From positions 14,095 to 21,640 of the forward strand of contig NZIY01000036.1 in the NCBI GenBank assembly GCA_002691795.1: a stretch of DNA of 7,546 bases, given 5' to 3'. Under the pieces are notes generated by a model. The model searched no databases and was not told where the DNA came from. It saw only the letters and a list, made by a program, of their open reading frames with translations. The first letter of the stretch is position 1; each line of letters begins with the position of its first letter. Positions 6,146 through 7,546 of the stretch are shown here, in pieces. The stretch comes from SAR116 cluster bacterium. GTDB lineage: Bacteria; Pseudomonadota; Alphaproteobacteria; Puniceispirillales; Marisalimonadaceae. A program made the position numbers and the translations under genes.

Positions 6146-7354
6146 CTAAAACTTATTAAATATTTCAAAAATCTTAGCTGCTGGCTTAAATATAAATGGG
6201 ATTTCTTGTTTATATTCTGTATTTACAACAATAGATAAAGTCATACCCACTTTTAACTTTGAAGTATGGTTACTATTGTTAATTCTTAACCTTACTGGAA
6301 TTCTTTGAACAACTTTAACCCAATTACCAGAAGAATTTTGAGAAGGTAAAATTGCAAACTCAGACCCTGTTGCTGGACTAAGACTCTCAATAATGGCTTC
6401 AAATTTTAAATTTTTAAACGTGTCTGTTATAAATTTTGCCTTTTGTCCTATTTTAAAATTTGTGATTTGCGTTTCTTTAAAATTTGCTTCGACATAAATA
6501 TTTTGTTGATCAACAATTACGAATAGAGTTTGACCTTCTTTAACAAACTCACCTTTTTCTAAATTTAAATTTGCAATAAAACCATCTCTATCAGCGAATA
6601 AAGTTGATTTTTTTATTTTTAAATTAATCGAATTAATTATTGCCATTTGTTTCATATAAAGTGGATGTATTTTTGGAGAGATATTTTTATTTCCACTTAG
6701 AGTGGCTAAAATTGTTTCTCTTTTTTTAAAGAGTAAGTTTAGATTTTTTTTTGCAATTTCTTTTTTGAACTTAGTTTCTTCAACTTCTTTATTAAACTTA
6801 ATAGACAAAAGATCTGTTTTAGCTTTGTCAAATTTTAACTTAGCTTCTTCCAATTTTTTTTTTATTCCAAACCCTTTTTTATTTAATTCAGTTTGTCTAT
6901 TAAATTCTAATTTATAAAAATTTAGTTCATTCTGAGCATTGATTATCATATTTTTTATTAATTTTTTAACTCTTGTCTCTTCCTTTTCTCTATATTTTAT
7001 ATCTTCTTTTGATATTTTAATTTCTTCATCTATTTCATTAAGTTTTGATTTTCTAATTTCAATCTCTTCAACTATAGAGTTTAATATTTCTTTGTTTTTT
7101 GATAATTCAATTAATAGATCGTTTGTATCAATATCAAATAACTTTTGATTTTTGGAAATAGATTGATGATTTTTAACAAATACCTCATTAATTTTGCCAG
7201 ATATTTCACTTTGAACAAAAATAATCGGAGCTTTTATATAAGCATTGTCTGTTTTAATTAACTTACCTAATGAAAAATAATAACCTAATGAAATCCAAAC
7301 AAATAACAAAGGTACTATTAATAATAAAAATAATCTTGATTTAAATACATTCAT
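6146..7354 (-). CDS. emrA: EmrA-type membrane fusion (HlyD family) efflux adaptor
   Basis: A periplasmic adaptor of 402 residues anchored by one N-terminal helix (about 8-28) after a short positive inside segment. The first half of the lipoyl-like domain contains TDNAYIKAPI (35-44) and GKINEVFVKNHQSISKNQ (53-70). A long Lys/Glu-rich coiled coil runs from about 80 to 215. The second lipoyl half is ADRDGFIANLNLEKGEFVKE (254-273). The beta-barrel has the family phrase ANFKETQ (290-296) and the diagnostic EmrA stretch at 326-357 (SPATGSEF, ILPSQN, SGNWVKVVQRIPVRL), which strongly supports EmrA over other HlyD adaptors. It connects the EmrB pump to an outer-membrane channel not encoded here. The coiled coil looks longer than in E. 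coli EmrA (390 residues). The start is set by AAAGG 9 nt upstream; the marR-like stop lies 5 nt before the ATG. A run of ten A in the coding strand (6854-6863) encodes Lys165-167. Confidence 0.94.
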   Translation of the reverse strand: MNVFKSRLFLLLIVPLLFVWISLGYYFSLGKLIKTDNAYIKAPIIFVQSEISGKINEVFVKNHQSISKNQKLFDIDTNDLLIELSKNKEILNSIVEEIEIRKSKLNEIDEEIKISKEDIKYREKEETRVKKLIKNMIINAQNELNFYKLEFNRQTELNKKGFGIKKKLEEAKLKFDKAKTDLLSIKFNKEVEETKFKKEIAKKNLNLLFKKRETILATLSGNKNISPKIHPLYMKQMAIINSINLKIKKSTLFADRDGFIANLNLEKGEFVKEGQTLFVIVDQQNIYVEANFKETQITNFKIGQKAKFITDTFKNLKFEAIIESLSPATGSEFAILPSQNSSGNWVKVVQRIPVRLRINNSNHTSKLKVGMTLSIVVNTEYKQEIPFIFKPAAKIFEIFNKF

Positions 7355-7359
7355 TAATT

Positions 7360-7546
7360 TTAACCTTTATTTAGAGTTGATTTTATTCGTTTTAGGTAAT
7401 GGCGTAATTTTTGTACTTCTGTATAATCAAGATCTGATAAAGCCTCTTGCCTAGTTAAAAGAGCTCTATCCCTCATTTTAATAATTATAGGTTTTATCTT
7501 TTTTGATAGATAAATATTCTTTATTCTTTTGTCACTTTTATCATTT
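7360..7546 (-). CDS. MarR-family transcriptional regulator, C-terminal part
   Basis: A minus-strand frame is open from the window edge to TAA at 7360-7362, giving 61 residues of a gene whose start lies beyond 7546. It begins NDKSDKRIKNIYLSKKIKPI, which fits the MarR wing (DxRxKxIxLTxxGK) running into the long dimerisation helix. Next come IIKMRDRALLTRQEALSDLD and YTEVQKLRHYLKRIKSTL, matching the typical ending in which a Leu-Ser/Asp-x-Asp/Glu turn precedes a last helix with paired leucines. The turn Gly of the wing (LTxxG) is replaced (LSKKI). MarR proteins are dimeric winged-helix repressors that release DNA on binding small hydrophobic ligands. Its position directly before emrA, 5 nt away, fits the common marR-emrAB arrangement, so it probably controls its own operon. 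Its promoter and operator are outside the window. The fragment is short, but motif and context agree. Confidence 0.8.
   Translation of the reverse strand, partial: NDKSDKRIKNIYLSKKIKPIIIKMRDRALLTRQEALSDLDYTEVQKLRHYLKRIKSTLNKG
7364..7368 (-). promoter_or_regulatory. ribosome binding site of emrA
   Basis: AAAGG on the minus strand lies 9 nt before the ATG at 7354 and sits inside the last codons of the marR-like gene. It supports that ATG over the out-of-frame ATG four bases further upstream (TAATGAATG). Confidence 0.6.

Noticed and set aside
6702..7148. Two plus-strand ORFs (71 and 69 residues) rich in Phe, Leu, Ile and Ser opposite emrA
   Set aside because: They are the complement of the Lys/Glu-rich coiled coil (AAA/GAA read as TTT/TTC), which gives false hydrophobic peptides; no evidence of real membrane proteins.
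1..7546. Search for CRISPR arrays, insertion sequences, tRNA/rRNA genes and toxin-antitoxin or defence genes
   Set aside because: No spaced direct repeats, no transposase-like frames, no tRNA-like cloverleaf or conserved rRNA strings were seen, and almost every base is accounted for by the genes listed. The MoxR-VWA pair alone does not make a defence island.

Overview
The window is a very AT-rich, tightly packed piece of bacterial chromosome. GC looks to be around 30% by eye; I did not count it. Spacers inside the main gene cluster run from a 1-nt overlap to 21 nt, and nothing looks mobile or phage-derived. Low GC, minimal spacers and this set of families fit a streamlined, probably marine, alphaproteobacterium of the SAR11/Pelagibacterales type. 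That placement is an inference from style and gene content, with no marker gene behind it.

Layout. At the left edge, on the plus strand, is the 3' end of a small protein gene, tentatively P-II-like (1-252). After 58 non-coding bases comes a complete plus-strand EamA/DMT-type membrane transporter (311-1180). From 1173 to the right edge everything is on the minus strand. Read in the direction of transcription (right to left) the order is: the C-terminal part of a MarR-type regulator (cut by the window edge), an EmrA-type membrane fusion protein, an EmrB-type 14-TM MFS exporter, a homocysteine S-methyltransferase family enzyme, a MoxR-type AAA+ ATPase, a VWA-domain (COG3825/CoxE-like) partner protein, and a hotdog-fold acyl-CoA thioesterase. 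The successive gaps are 5, 2, -1, 21, 1 and 3 nt, so the seven genes could be one transcript. The thioesterase and the DMT transporter converge and their 3' ends overlap by 8 nt.

How the genes work together. MarR-EmrA-EmrB is a standard multidrug or small-molecule efflux module: a ligand-sensing repressor, a periplasmic adaptor and an inner-membrane proton-driven pump. The outer-membrane channel (TolC type) is not in the window. MoxR and the VWA protein form a known ATPase/metal-binding partner pair thought to act as a maturation chaperone. The methyltransferase is translationally coupled to the pump and the thioesterase follows the VWA gene. Whether these two enzymes share a pathway with the pump or the chaperone pair cannot be told from sequence alone.

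I found no rRNA, tRNA, CRISPR array, insertion sequence or convincing intrinsic terminator. I do not see a clearly new system. The points most worth a second look are the co-transcribed efflux + methyltransferase + MoxR/VWA + thioesterase arrangement, the non-canonical MIDAS motif in the VWA protein, long A/T homopolymers inside conserved genes, and the terminator-free convergent overlap.
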